From positions 1,364,001-1,428,000 of the forward strand of contig NZ_QUBR01000001.1 in assembly GCF_003586285.1 (NCBI RefSeq): a DNA stretch of 64,000 bases, written 5' to 3'. Source of the stretch: Aeromicrobium endophyticum (GTDB taxonomy: Bacteria > Actinomycetota > Actinomycetes > Propionibacteriales > Nocardioidaceae). Below, piece by piece: positions 33,421 to 41,425 of the stretch; within the stretch, counting starts at the first letter, position 1, and each line of letters opens with the position of its first letter. The notes under the pieces were generated by a model. The model worked only from the letters and a program-made list of their open reading frames with translations, was not told where the DNA came from and ran no database searches. The position numbers and the translations under genes are program-made.

Positions 33421-34826
33421 CCGTGCACGACCTGCGCCTCTCGGGCGGACGTGTCTACCTGCACGGCACGGGCACCGCAGACGTCGACCTGCTGATCACC
33501 GACGGCCTGATCGCGGGCATCGTCTCGCGCGACTCCGACGCCGAGGCACGCGAGGTCGTCCAGCTGGACGGCAAGCTCGTGCTGCCGGGCGCGATCGACC
33601 CCCACGTGCACCTGGGCAAGGACATCCGCGTGCCCCGCGACCCCGACGACGCGCGTCTCGAGACCGCGTCCGCGGCCGCCGGCGGCATCACCTCGATGCT
33701 GGTCTACCTCATGAGCGGCGAGCCGTACGACACCGTCGTGCCCGGCGCGCAGGCCGTCATGGAGCAGGACTCCTACGTCGACTTCGGCTTCCACATCGTC
33801 GTCGGTTCCGACGACCACGTGCACGACATCCCGGCGTACATCCGCGAGTTCGGCATCTCGAGCTTCAAGTTCTTCATGAACTTCAAGGGCGACGAGGGCA
33901 AGTACCTCGGCCTGCCGGGCAACGACGACGGCTACATGTACGACGTGCTGGGCATGGCCGCCGACAACGGCGCCATGATCAACCCGCACCCCGAGAACAT
34001 CGAGCTGGTCTGGAAGCTCAAGAACCGGCCGATCGACGAGTCGCGCGGCCCGCTGAGCGCCTGGAACCAGTCGCGGCCGTCGTTCGTCGAGGCCGAGGCC
34101 GTGCAGCGCGTCGCCTACATGGCCCAGATCACCGGCGCCTCGGTCTACGCGGTGCACACCAGCAGCCAGCTCGCACTCGAGGCGATGCAGCGCCAGCGTC
34201 GCTCCTACGAGAACCTCTTCGTCGAGACCTGCACGCAGTACCTCACGCTGACGACCGACGCCGACTGCGGCACGTACGGCAAGGTCAACCCGCCCATCCG
34301 CGAGCGAGCCGACCTCGAGACGCTCTGGACGGGGCTGGCCGACGGCTCGGTCGACACGGTGGGCTCCGACCACAACGCCCGCCACCGGGTCAACAAGGAG
34401 AAGGACATCTGGACCGCCTCGGCGGGCTTCCCCGGCACCGGTGGCGTGCTGCCGCTGACGCTGAGCGAGGGCCTGCGCCGCGGCGTCCCGCTCGAGCGGC
34501 TCGTCGACGCGACGTCGACCCGGTCGGCCAAGCTGTTCGGGATGTACCCCCAGAAGGGCACGATCCGCGTGGGCTCCGACGCCGACCTCGCTGTCGTCGA
34601 CCTCGACGGCAGCTACACGATCAACGCCGCGACGCAGCACTCCGGAGCCGACTACACGCCGTGGGAGGGCACCGAGGTGCCGCTCAGCGTCGTCCACACG
34701 CTCGTCCGCGGGACGTTCGCCCTGCGCGACGGGCAGCTCGCCGACCACACCACGGGCCGGTACCTGCGCCGCGAGCGCAGCGGTGCCGCGGCCCTCGCCG
34801 CCGCCGAGAAGGAAGCAGACGCATGA
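33417..34826 (+). CDS. Dihydropyrimidinase/allantoinase-like cyclic amidohydrolase
   Basis: 469 aa. Family members open cyclic amides (hydantoins, dihydropyrimidines, allantoin, imides) with a dinuclear metal centre. Metal ligands are visible in order: DPHVHLG (His63, His65), the carboxylated lysine in SFKFFM (Lys151), INPHPEN (His191), VHTSS, and GSDHNARH (Asp). The whole catalytic set is intact. A Gly-rich substrate loop (GTGGVLPL) follows. The ATG overlaps the lyase stop. Paired with the amidase gene that follows, it suggests ring opening followed by release of ammonia. Substrate unknown. Confidence 0.87.
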   Translation: MTVHDLRLSGGRVYLHGTGTADVDLLITDGLIAGIVSRDSDAEAREVVQLDGKLVLPGAIDPHVHLGKDIRVPRDPDDARLETASAAAGGITSMLVYLMSGEPYDTVVPGAQAVMEQDSYVDFGFHIVVGSDDHVHDIPAYIREFGISSFKFFMNFKGDEGKYLGLPGNDDGYMYDVLGMAADNGAMINPHPENIELVWKLKNRPIDESRGPLSAWNQSRPSFVEAEAVQRVAYMAQITGASVYAVHTSSQLALEAMQRQRRSYENLFVETCTQYLTLTTDADCGTYGKVNPPIRERADLETLWTGLADGSVDTVGSDHNARHRVNKEKDIWTASAGFPGTGGVLPLTLSEGLRRGVPLERLVDATSTRSAKLFGMYPQKGTIRVGSDADLAVVDLDGSYTINAATQHSGADYTPWEGTEVPLSVVHTLVRGTFALRDGQLADHTTGRYLRRERSGAAALAAAEKEADA

Positions 34827-35494
34827 CCGACATCATCGATGACCTCACCCGCGAGCGCTACGACGCGGCCGGCTTCGGCCGTCCCGTCGGTCTCGGCAAG
34901 CGACCGGGACTGCTCATCATCGACGTGCAGTACCGCACGACCGGCACCGAGCCCCGCCCGTTCGACGAGGCCATCGGCGAGTTCACGACCAGCTGCGGCG
35001 ACGTCGCCTGGGACGCGGTCGGCAACATCGCGCAGCTGCTCGCGCTGTTCCGCGAGAAGGGCTGGCCCGTGCTGTACCCGTACGTGGCGCCCAAGAAGGC
35101 GTTCGACGCCGGTGCGCTGGGCGCGAAGGTGCCCGGCATCATGGACATCCCCGACAAGGGGTACGAGTTCCACCCGGACATCGCGCCCCTCGAGGGCGAG
35201 ATCCTGCTGCCCAAGCGGCACCCCAGCGCCTTCTTCGGCACGCCCCTGCTGAGCTACCTGGTGCAGGCCGGCATCGACTCGCTCGTCGTCACGGGCTGCT
35301 CGACGTCCGGTTGCGTGCGTGGCAGTGCCGTCGACGCGTTCTCGTACAACTACAAGGTCGCCGTCCCGTCCGACGCCGTCTACGACCGCAGCCCCCTGGT
35401 GCACGAGGTCAACCTGTTCGACATGGGGCAGAAGTACGCCGACGTGTCGACGACGGCCGACCTCATGACGTCGCTGCGCGCGATCGGCGACTGA
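34823..35494 (+). CDS. Isochorismatase-family cysteine amidohydrolase
   Basis: 223 aa. Catalytic triad visible: Asp34 (GLLIIDVQ), Lys131 (LLPKRHPSAFFGT) and Cys164 (TGCSTSGCVRGSAVDA). Such enzymes hydrolyse amides or carbamoyl groups (N-carbamoylsarcosine amidase, maleamate amidase, nicotinamidase). The N-terminal ~30 residues resemble N-carbamoylsarcosine/maleamate amidase more than nicotinamidase. The ATG overlaps the amidohydrolase stop, so the likely job is to hydrolyse the linear half-amide or carbamoyl product of that enzyme. Confidence 0.87.
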   Translation: MTDIIDDLTRERYDAAGFGRPVGLGKRPGLLIIDVQYRTTGTEPRPFDEAIGEFTTSCGDVAWDAVGNIAQLLALFREKGWPVLYPYVAPKKAFDAGALGAKVPGIMDIPDKGYEFHPDIAPLEGEILLPKRHPSAFFGTPLLSYLVQAGIDSLVVTGCSTSGCVRGSAVDAFSYNYKVAVPSDAVYDRSPLVHEVNLFDMGQKYADVSTTADLMTSLRAIGD

Positions 35495-35808
35495 TGACGT
35501 CCGGGCCGGGCTACATCGTCGCCGAGGTGACGGTGCACGACGCCGAGACGTACGACCAGTACGTCGAGCGCAGCGGTCCCGTGCTCGAGAAGTACGGGGC
35601 CCGGCTCCTGGCGCATGCCTTCCCGTCGGCCGGCGAGCTGGTGGTCAAGGAGGGCGGGCGCACCTTCGAGCGCCTGGTGATCGTGCAGTTCGACAGCCTG
35701 GAACGGGTCACTGAGTTCTACCACTCACCCGACTACCAGGCCGTGATCGGCCTGCGCCACGACTCCGCGGAGTCGCACGTCTACCACCTGGCCGGCATCC
35801 CCGGCTGA
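35494..35808 (+). CDS. DUF1330 family protein
   Basis: 104 aa ferredoxin-like alpha/beta-barrel fold. GYIVAEVTVHDAETYDQYV, LAHAFPSAG, and the family C-terminal pattern VIVQFDSLERVTEFYHSPDYQAVIGLR are all present. DUF1330 proteins often accompany catabolic genes, but no general reaction is known. Its ATG overlaps the amidase stop by one base and it ends the first catabolic transcription unit. A tandem repeat region begins 3 bp after the stop. Confidence 0.82.
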   Translation: MTSGPGYIVAEVTVHDAETYDQYVERSGPVLEKYGARLLAHAFPSAGELVVKEGGRTFERLVIVQFDSLERVTEFYHSPDYQAVIGLRHDSAESHVYHLAGIPG

Positions 35809-35811
35809 TCC

Positions 35812-36152
35812 GTCGCCTGTCGTTGCCCAGGGAGGCCGCTTGCGGCCGACGTCGCCTGTCGTCCCCCAGGGAGGCCGCTTGCGGCCGACCGTGAGCGTAG
35901 CGAGGGGGGCTGACGTCAGTGGTGGGGGTGTGGTTCGCCTCGGGCTTCGCCCTCACGGTCGCTTCGCTCCCTGGCGAACGAGGTGTGTCGTCCCCCAGGG
36001 ACGCCGCTTGCGGCCGACGTCGCCTGTCGTCCCCCAGGGAGGCCGCTTGCGGCCGACCGTGAGCGCAGCGAGGGGGGCTGACGTCAGTGGTGAGGGTGTG
36101 GTTCGCCTCGGGCTTCGCCCTCGCGGTCGCTTCGCTCCCTGGAGAACGGGGG
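35812..36152. repeat. Tandem duplication of a 168-bp composite palindromic repeat
   Basis: Four copies of a ~39-bp element (GTCGCCTGTCGTCCCCCAGG... with the palindrome GGCCGCTTGCGGCC) begin near 35812, 35851, 35980 (partial) and 36019. Each pair is followed by a ~94-bp element (35890-35983 and 36058-36152) containing small hairpins such as GGGCTTCGCCC. The two 168-bp units differ at only a few positions. Open frames through it read as repeated Arg/Ala/Gly-rich nonsense and are not genes. It resembles REP-type intergenic elements and separates the two catabolic units. Confidence 0.75.
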
Positions 36153-36216
36153 TAGCGGCGACGTCGATCAGGCCGGCTGGTGGGCTGCTTCTGGACGTTA
36201 CACAACGTTTACTGAG

Positions 36217-36230
36217 AACTGTTGACAGTT
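36217..36230. promoter_or_regulatory. Putative GntR operator (site 2)
   Basis: AACTGTTGACAGTT, identical to site 1 at 31691, followed by TTTGCAGTTGACG. It lies 58 bp before the cupin gene that opens the second catabolic unit and contains a TTGACA -35-like hexamer. Sharing an exact 14-mer in a ~70% GC genome points to common control. Confidence 0.6.
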
Positions 36231-36287
36231 TGCAGTTGACGCGGATAGCGTGACTCGCGTCATAGTCCGCCGACCGAAAGCAGATGC

Positions 36288-36662
36288 ATGTACGCCGCAG
36301 CCTGGAGCTCGCTCCCCGAGGTCGAGGGCCTGCCCAACAACTTCCGCACCGCCGTCGCGGGGCGTGAGATGGGCGTCAACCAGATCCGCTGGGTCCACCC
36401 GACCGAGCTGCCGCCGCACACCCACGAGGACGCCGAGCAGGCCATCGTGATGCTGAGCGGACGCATCGCCTTCACGATCGACGGCACCGAGCTCGAGCTC
36501 TCGGCCGGCGACGTCTGCCTGGTGCCGCGCGGTTCCGTCCACGGCGGCCACAGCATCGAGGGCGAGGCCGTGTTCGTCGAGGTCTTCGCGCCGCTGCGCA
36601 TCGAGAACCTCGTCGGCTTCCTCGGCGGACCGTCCATGCCGAAGCAGGAGAACCCCGCATGA
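36288..36662 (+). CDS. Cupin domain protein
   Basis: 124 aa single-domain cupin. Motif 1 HTHEDAEQAIVMLSGR (His, His, Glu metal ligands, residues about 44-60) and motif 2 LVPRGSVHGGHSIEG (His near 85) are intact, so metal binding is likely. It may be an isomerase, a dioxygenase or a ligand sensor. It is the first gene of the second catabolic unit, 58 bp after GntR site 2, and overlaps the MBL-fold gene by 4 nt, so the two are probably partners. Confidence 0.8.
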   Translation: MYAAAWSSLPEVEGLPNNFRTAVAGREMGVNQIRWVHPTELPPHTHEDAEQAIVMLSGRIAFTIDGTELELSAGDVCLVPRGSVHGGHSIEGEAVFVEVFAPLRIENLVGFLGGPSMPKQENPA

Positions 36663-37522
36663 CCCTCCAGCAGATCACGCCTCGCGTCCACGTCGAGACC
36701 GCCCACCTGGGCAGCAACAACTCGATCATCGTCGGCGACGACGGACTCATCCTCGTCGACTCGCCCCACCGCCCGACCGACGCGATGCGCTGGAACGAGA
36801 CGGTCTCCGCCTTCGGCGACACGCGCTTCGTCGTCAACACCGACCACCACCCTGACCACACCATCGGCAACTTCTGGATGGGCGGCGAGGTCGTCTCGCA
36901 CCGCGGCACCCGCGAGCGGCTGCTCACCGACGCGCCCACCGACGAGTACCTGCGCGACCTGTTCGCACGCATCGATCCCGACGCGGTCGCGCTCGTCGAC
37001 GACTACACCGTGCGCGTGCCCAACGTCGTCTTCAGCGAGCGTCTCGACGTCCACGTCGGCGGCGCGAGCCTCGAGCTGACGTTCCGCCCGGGTCACACGG
37101 CCAACAGCCTCCTCGCCTGGTTCCCCCAGGACGCCGTGATCTTCACCGGCGACATCGTGTGCGAGGCCGGCCTGCCGTCGTTCCAGGACTCGCGCCTGTC
37201 GAACTGGTTCGACGCCATCGACGCGGTCGCCGAGTACGACTTCGAGTTCCTCGTCCCCGGTCACGGGGAGGTGGCCGACCGGGCGGTGGTCGATCACTAC
37301 CGCCAGCTCGGCCGTGAGGTCGTGGCCGAGGTGGCCGCGGCGATCGCCGCCGGTCACGATCGCGACCAGGCGTGCGACGAGATCCGCTTCGAGGACAACA
37401 TCCACGTCGACACCGATGACTACGTCGGTTACCCCGACTCGCTCGTCGAGATGTTCCAGCGTCGCTCGATCACGGTCATCTACGACAACCTGATCGAGGA
37501 CCCCAGCCTCGCGAACCGATAG
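36659..37522 (+). CDS. Metallo-beta-lactamase-fold hydrolase with altered metal motif
   Basis: 287 aa. N-terminal strand pattern (NNSIIVGDDGLILVDSP), metal motif at VNTDHHPDHTIGN (residues 59-71), later ligands in PGHTANS, FTGDIV and PGHGE. In the HxHxDH motif the first His is replaced by Asp62 (DHHPDH), which would alter or weaken one metal site. The C-terminal ~60 residues carry a helical dimerisation-like tail. It overlaps the cupin gene. A hydrolase for a thioester, lactone or other ester intermediate is possible; the reaction is unknown. Confidence 0.82.
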   Translation: MTLQQITPRVHVETAHLGSNNSIIVGDDGLILVDSPHRPTDAMRWNETVSAFGDTRFVVNTDHHPDHTIGNFWMGGEVVSHRGTRERLLTDAPTDEYLRDLFARIDPDAVALVDDYTVRVPNVVFSERLDVHVGGASLELTFRPGHTANSLLAWFPQDAVIFTGDIVCEAGLPSFQDSRLSNWFDAIDAVAEYDFEFLVPGHGEVADRAVVDHYRQLGREVVAEVAAAIAAGHDRDQACDEIRFEDNIHVDTDDYVGYPDSLVEMFQRRSITVIYDNLIEDPSLANR

Positions 37523-37596
37523 CAGCCCATCCGAGACCCCAGCGAGCACGCAGCGTCCCTGCCTCACCCCCCACCCCCACCCCCTTTGGAGTAGTC

Positions 37597-38739
37597 ATGA
37601 ACACCAAGAAGTTCTCGGCAGTCGCGGTCACCGCGGCAGCCCTGCTCGTCCTGGGAGCCTGCGGCAGCGGCTCCTCGGACGGCGGATCCGGGTCGTCCGG
37701 CGACAGCAAGGCCGAGGTAGCCGCAGCGCAGAAGGCCGTCGACGCCGCCAAGGCGGTCCCGGGCACCGACGACCTCGGTGAGCCGATCGACGTCGCCTCG
37801 CTCAAGGGCAAGACGATCTACTCGATCCCGATCGACAGCAAGGCCGAGTTCTACTCGGTCGGCGAGAAGGCCATGAAGAAGGTCGCGGCCGAGGCCGGCG
37901 TCAACTTCGTGACCTTCCCGTCCGACGGCACGCAGACGTCGTTCCAGCAGGGCATCCAGCAGGCCATCAACGCCAAGGCCGGCGCGATCATGCTGAACGG
38001 TCCGCTCGCCTCGACCCTCGGCCCCCAGATCGACGCGGCCAAGAAGGCCGGCATCCCGGTCATCCCCCTGCACCTCAGCGACAGCGAGGGCGACGGCACG
38101 CCGGGTCTGGACTACGAGGCGTTCGCCCCGTTCAACCAGGCGGCTCGCCTGTTCACGCAGTACGCGATCGCCAACCTGAAGGGTGAGCCGGTCCACGCGC
38201 TGGTCATCCAGGTCTCCGAGACCGGCCCCTCCAAGGGCATGGTCAAGACGATCGAGGACACCCTGAAGGACGAGGCTCCGTCGGGCTCCAAGGCGACGGT
38301 CGTCAACGCACCGGTCGCCCAGTGGTCGACGCAGGTGCAGGGCCTCGTGCAGTCGGCCCTGCTGAAGGACCCGAAGATCAACGCGGTCCTGCCGATCTAC
38401 GACTCGATCGCCCTCTACGCGGCGCCCGGCATCAAGCAGGCCGCGCCCAACCGCGACATCAAGATCTACAGCTTCAACGGCACGCCCGCGATCCTGAAGA
38501 TGGTCAAGGACGGCTCCGTGGCCGTCAACGTCGCCGAGAACCCCGACTGGGTCTCGTACGTCAACCTCGACGTCGCCTTCCGCGCGATGCTCGGCGTGCC
38601 GCCGATCAAGGGCGAGACCGGACCCCTGCGTCTGATCGACAAGTCCAACGTCGACGAGACCGGCAACCCGCCGGCCAGCGGCAAGGGCTTCGGCGACGCG
38701 TACCCGGCCGCGTTCCTCAAGCTCTGGGGCCTGGCGTAG
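37597..38739 (+). CDS. Sugar-type ABC transporter substrate-binding lipoprotein (RbsB-like)
   Basis: 380 aa. Lipobox LVLGAC with Cys22, followed by a Ser/Gly linker and a type I periplasmic-binding fold (KTIYSIPIDSKAEFYSVGEKAM; AGAIMLNGP; AGIPVIPLHLSDS). It is the receptor of the CUT2-type importer encoded next. CUT2 importers take pentoses, but also autoinducers, purines and xenobiotics, so with this context the ligand may not be a sugar. TTTGGAG lies about 7 nt before the ATG. The 74-bp gap before it is C-rich without a clear hairpin. Confidence 0.87.
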   Translation: MNTKKFSAVAVTAAALLVLGACGSGSSDGGSGSSGDSKAEVAAAQKAVDAAKAVPGTDDLGEPIDVASLKGKTIYSIPIDSKAEFYSVGEKAMKKVAAEAGVNFVTFPSDGTQTSFQQGIQQAINAKAGAIMLNGPLASTLGPQIDAAKKAGIPVIPLHLSDSEGDGTPGLDYEAFAPFNQAARLFTQYAIANLKGEPVHALVIQVSETGPSKGMVKTIEDTLKDEAPSGSKATVVNAPVAQWSTQVQGLVQSALLKDPKINAVLPIYDSIALYAAPGIKQAAPNRDIKIYSFNGTPAILKMVKDGSVAVNVAENPDWVSYVNLDVAFRAMLGVPPIKGETGPLRLIDKSNVDETGNPPASGKGFGDAYPAAFLKLWGLA

Positions 38740-38742
38740 TCC

Positions 38743-40317
38743 ATGACGGATCCCACGACGACCGTGGCGAGCAGCGGGGCGGCGACGTCCGCCCCGCTGC
38801 TCCGGGTCACCGGTCTCCACAAGTCCTTCAACGGCGTCCCCGCGCTGCGCGGCGTCGACCTCGACGTCCGCCCGGGAGAGGTGCACGGCCTCCTCGGTGC
38901 CAACGGCAGCGGCAAGTCGACCCTCATCAAGGTGCTCGCGGGCTTCCACGACGCCGACAGCGGCACGGTCAGCATCCACGGCCGTGACCTCAGCAGCCCC
39001 TTCGGCCCGCGCGGCCTCCGCGAGGAGGGCATGGGCTTCGTGCACCAGGACCTCGGCCTCGCGCCGGCCGGCACGGTGCTCGAGCACATGGCCCTCGACA
39101 ACGTCGGTCACGCCAGCGGCTTCCGCCGCGTCGACTGGACGGCCGAGCGCACCCGCGTGCGTGAGCTGCTCGACCGCTTCGAGGTCGAGGTCGACGTCGA
39201 CGCCACGATCGACATGCTCACCCCCGTGCAGCGCGCCATGGTCGCGGTCGTCCGGGCCGTCGGCGGCCAGGAGCGCATCGCCGGCGGCGAGCGGCGCGGT
39301 CAGATACTGGTGCTCGACGAGCCCACGGTCTTCCTGCCCCGGCACGAGGTCGGCATGCTGTTCGCGCTGCTCGACCGCCTGCGCGCGGCCGGCGACGCCG
39401 TGCTGCTCGTGAGCCACGACCTCGACGAGATCCTTCAGGTCACCGACCGCATCACGGTCTTCCGCAACGGCGAGACCGCCGGCACCCGCCACACCCAGGG
39501 CTCGACCCGCGACGACCTCGTGCAGCTGATCCTCGGCGCGCGCGACGAGCACGTGGCCAAGGGCGCGGCCGTCGTGCACGACGACCGACCGCCGCTGCTG
39601 TCGGCGCGCGGCCTGACCGGCAACCGCATCGTCGACCTCGACCTCGACCTGCACGCCGGCGAGGTCGTCGGCATCACGGGGCTGGCCGGATCCGGCTTCG
39701 AGGAGCTGCCCGAGCTGCTCTACGGCGTGCGGGCCCCGCGCGCCGGCACGGTCGTCCAGGAGGGCCAGCCCGTCACCGACCTGCGTCCTGCGGCATCGAT
39801 GGCGCGCGGCGTCATCCTGATCCCCGCCGACCGCAAGGGCCAGGGAGGCGTGCTGGGGCTGACCGTCATGGAGAACATGTCGCTGCCGTTCCTGACCCGC
39901 CGTGCCCGCGGCTTCCGCGTCGACTGGAAGGCCATCGAGGCCCAGGCGCAGGAGGCGTGCGACCGGCTCAACGTCGTCCCGCCACGCCCCGAGGCGCAGT
40001 TCGGCCACCTGAGCGGCGGCAACCAGCAGAAGGCCCTGCTGGGCAAGTGGCTCGACACGGCGCCGCGGGTCATGCTGCTGAGCGAGCCCACGCAGGGCGT
40101 CGACATCGGAGCCCGCCGCGAGATCTTCAAGCTCATCCGGGCCGCCGTGGCCGAGGGCATGTCGGTCCTGTGTGCGACCTCCGACTACGAGCAGCTCGTC
40201 GAGATGGCCGACCGGGTCATCGTGCTCGACGAGGGCCGCATCCGCACCGAGATCCACGGGGACGACATCACCAAGGACGCGCTCGCGTCCGCCGTCTATG
40301 CAGAGGAAGCGTCATGA
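38743..40317 (+). CDS. Sugar-type ABC transporter ATP-binding protein, two NBDs (RbsA-like)
   Basis: 524 aa with two nucleotide-binding domains. NBD1: intact Walker A GANGSGKST, Walker B ILVLDEPT, and switch His in LVSHDLDE. Its signature is degenerate (MLTPVQRAMVAVVRA in place of LSxGQ). NBD2: degenerate Walker A (GLAGSGFEE), typical of RbsA, but a good signature LSGGNQQKALLGKW. Composite sites use Walker A of one NBD with the signature of the other, so the one site pairing NBD1 Walker A with the NBD2 signature should be functional. It starts 3 nt after the receptor gene and overlaps the permease gene. Confidence 0.9.
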   Translation: MTDPTTTVASSGAATSAPLLRVTGLHKSFNGVPALRGVDLDVRPGEVHGLLGANGSGKSTLIKVLAGFHDADSGTVSIHGRDLSSPFGPRGLREEGMGFVHQDLGLAPAGTVLEHMALDNVGHASGFRRVDWTAERTRVRELLDRFEVEVDVDATIDMLTPVQRAMVAVVRAVGGQERIAGGERRGQILVLDEPTVFLPRHEVGMLFALLDRLRAAGDAVLLVSHDLDEILQVTDRITVFRNGETAGTRHTQGSTRDDLVQLILGARDEHVAKGAAVVHDDRPPLLSARGLTGNRIVDLDLDLHAGEVVGITGLAGSGFEELPELLYGVRAPRAGTVVQEGQPVTDLRPAASMARGVILIPADRKGQGGVLGLTVMENMSLPFLTRRARGFRVDWKAIEAQAQEACDRLNVVPPRPEAQFGHLSGGNQQKALLGKWLDTAPRVMLLSEPTQGVDIGARREIFKLIRAAVAEGMSVLCATSDYEQLVEMADRVIVLDEGRIRTEIHGDDITKDALASAVYAEEAS

Positions 40318-41354
40318 CCACGACCGACCCGGTGAAGACCACCGCCACCCCGAAGGCGCCGCGCAAGGCGGCCAAGCGGCCTGCCGAGCCGGAGCGGTTC
40401 GCCCTCCTCGGGGTGTGGGCCGTGCTGTTCCTCGTGTTCAGCCTCATCGTGCCCGAGACCTTCCCGACGACGGCCAACATCTCCAACATGCTCGGCTCGC
40501 AGGCCGTGCTGCTGGTGCTGGCGCTCGGGCTCATCGTGCCGCTGCGCGCCGGCGACTACGACCTGTCGGTCGCCTCGACGCTCAACCTGTCGGCCGTCGT
40601 GGTGGCGGTGCTCAACGTCAACCAGGGCTGGAACATCTGGGCCGCGGTGATCGCCGCGATCCTGGTCAGCATGGTGGTCGGCGTCGTCAACGGCTTCATC
40701 ATCACGCGTTTCGACATCGACCCGTTCATCGTGACGCTCGGCATCGGCACGGTCGTGCAGGGGCTGATCTACCAGATCTCGAACTCCGTCACGATCACCG
40801 GCGTCGACCGCAAGCTGTCCGACACGATGCTGACGCAGCCCTTCCTCGCGATCCCCGTCGACTTCTACTACGCGATCGCCCTGTGCGTCCTGGTCTGGTA
40901 CGTCTTCGACCACACGGCCTTCGGCCAGCGCCTGCTGTTCGCCGGTCAGAGCCGCGACGTGGCCCGTCTCAACGGCGTCAACGTCTCGCGCCTGCGCTGG
41001 GTCTCGATGATCATCTCGGCCGGTGTCGCCGGTGTGGCCGGCGTGATCTACGCCGGCACCACGGCGAGCGCCGACCCGACGTCGGGCGCAGCCTTCCTGC
41101 TGCCGGCGTTCGCGGCCTGCTTCCTCGGCTCCACGGTGCTCAAGATCGGCCGTTTCAACCCCTGGGGCACGCTGATCGCCGTGTACTTCCTGGTCACCGG
41201 CATCACCGGACTGCAGCTGATGGGCGCGCAGCAGTACGTCCAGCAGCTCTTCTACGGCGGCGCGCTCGTCATCGCCGTGATCATGTCCAAGCTGGTCAAG
41301 ACCCGCGGCGAGCGTCGTCGTCAGGCCGAGGTCCGGCCCGACGTGCCTGCCTGA
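40314..41354 (+). CDS. Sugar-type ABC transporter permease (RbsC-like)
   Basis: 346 aa BPD_transp_2 family permease. A ~30-residue Lys/Pro-rich cytoplasmic N terminus is followed by about nine to ten hydrophobic segments. Family motifs: PLRAGDYDLSVASTLNLS near residues 79-96, GVVNGFIITRFDIDPFIVTLG, and GRFNPWGTLIAV. It completes a three-gene CUT2 importer. The stop is followed by 71 bp before the alcohol dehydrogenase gene with no obvious terminator, so read-through is likely. Confidence 0.9.
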   Translation: MTTTDPVKTTATPKAPRKAAKRPAEPERFALLGVWAVLFLVFSLIVPETFPTTANISNMLGSQAVLLVLALGLIVPLRAGDYDLSVASTLNLSAVVVAVLNVNQGWNIWAAVIAAILVSMVVGVVNGFIITRFDIDPFIVTLGIGTVVQGLIYQISNSVTITGVDRKLSDTMLTQPFLAIPVDFYYAIALCVLVWYVFDHTAFGQRLLFAGQSRDVARLNGVNVSRLRWVSMIISAGVAGVAGVIYAGTTASADPTSGAAFLLPAFAACFLGSTVLKIGRFNPWGTLIAVYFLVTGITGLQLMGAQQYVQQLFYGGALVIAVIMSKLVKTRGERRRQAEVRPDVPA

Positions 41355-41425
41355 CCGCGTCCGTCCACACCCCGCAACCCCCATCCATCCGTCCTTCCAG
41401 AACACCCGATCGAAAGGTCACCACC

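Noticed and set aside
35812..36152. CRISPR-like array
   Set aside because: Repeat and spacer sizes are irregular, the spacers are themselves repeated, and no cas gene is near.
35708..36253. Open frames on both strands through the 168-bp repeats (repeated Arg/Ala/Gly-rich products)
   Set aside because: They arise from the tandem DNA repeat, lack ribosome-binding sites and resemble no family; non-coding repeat explains them.
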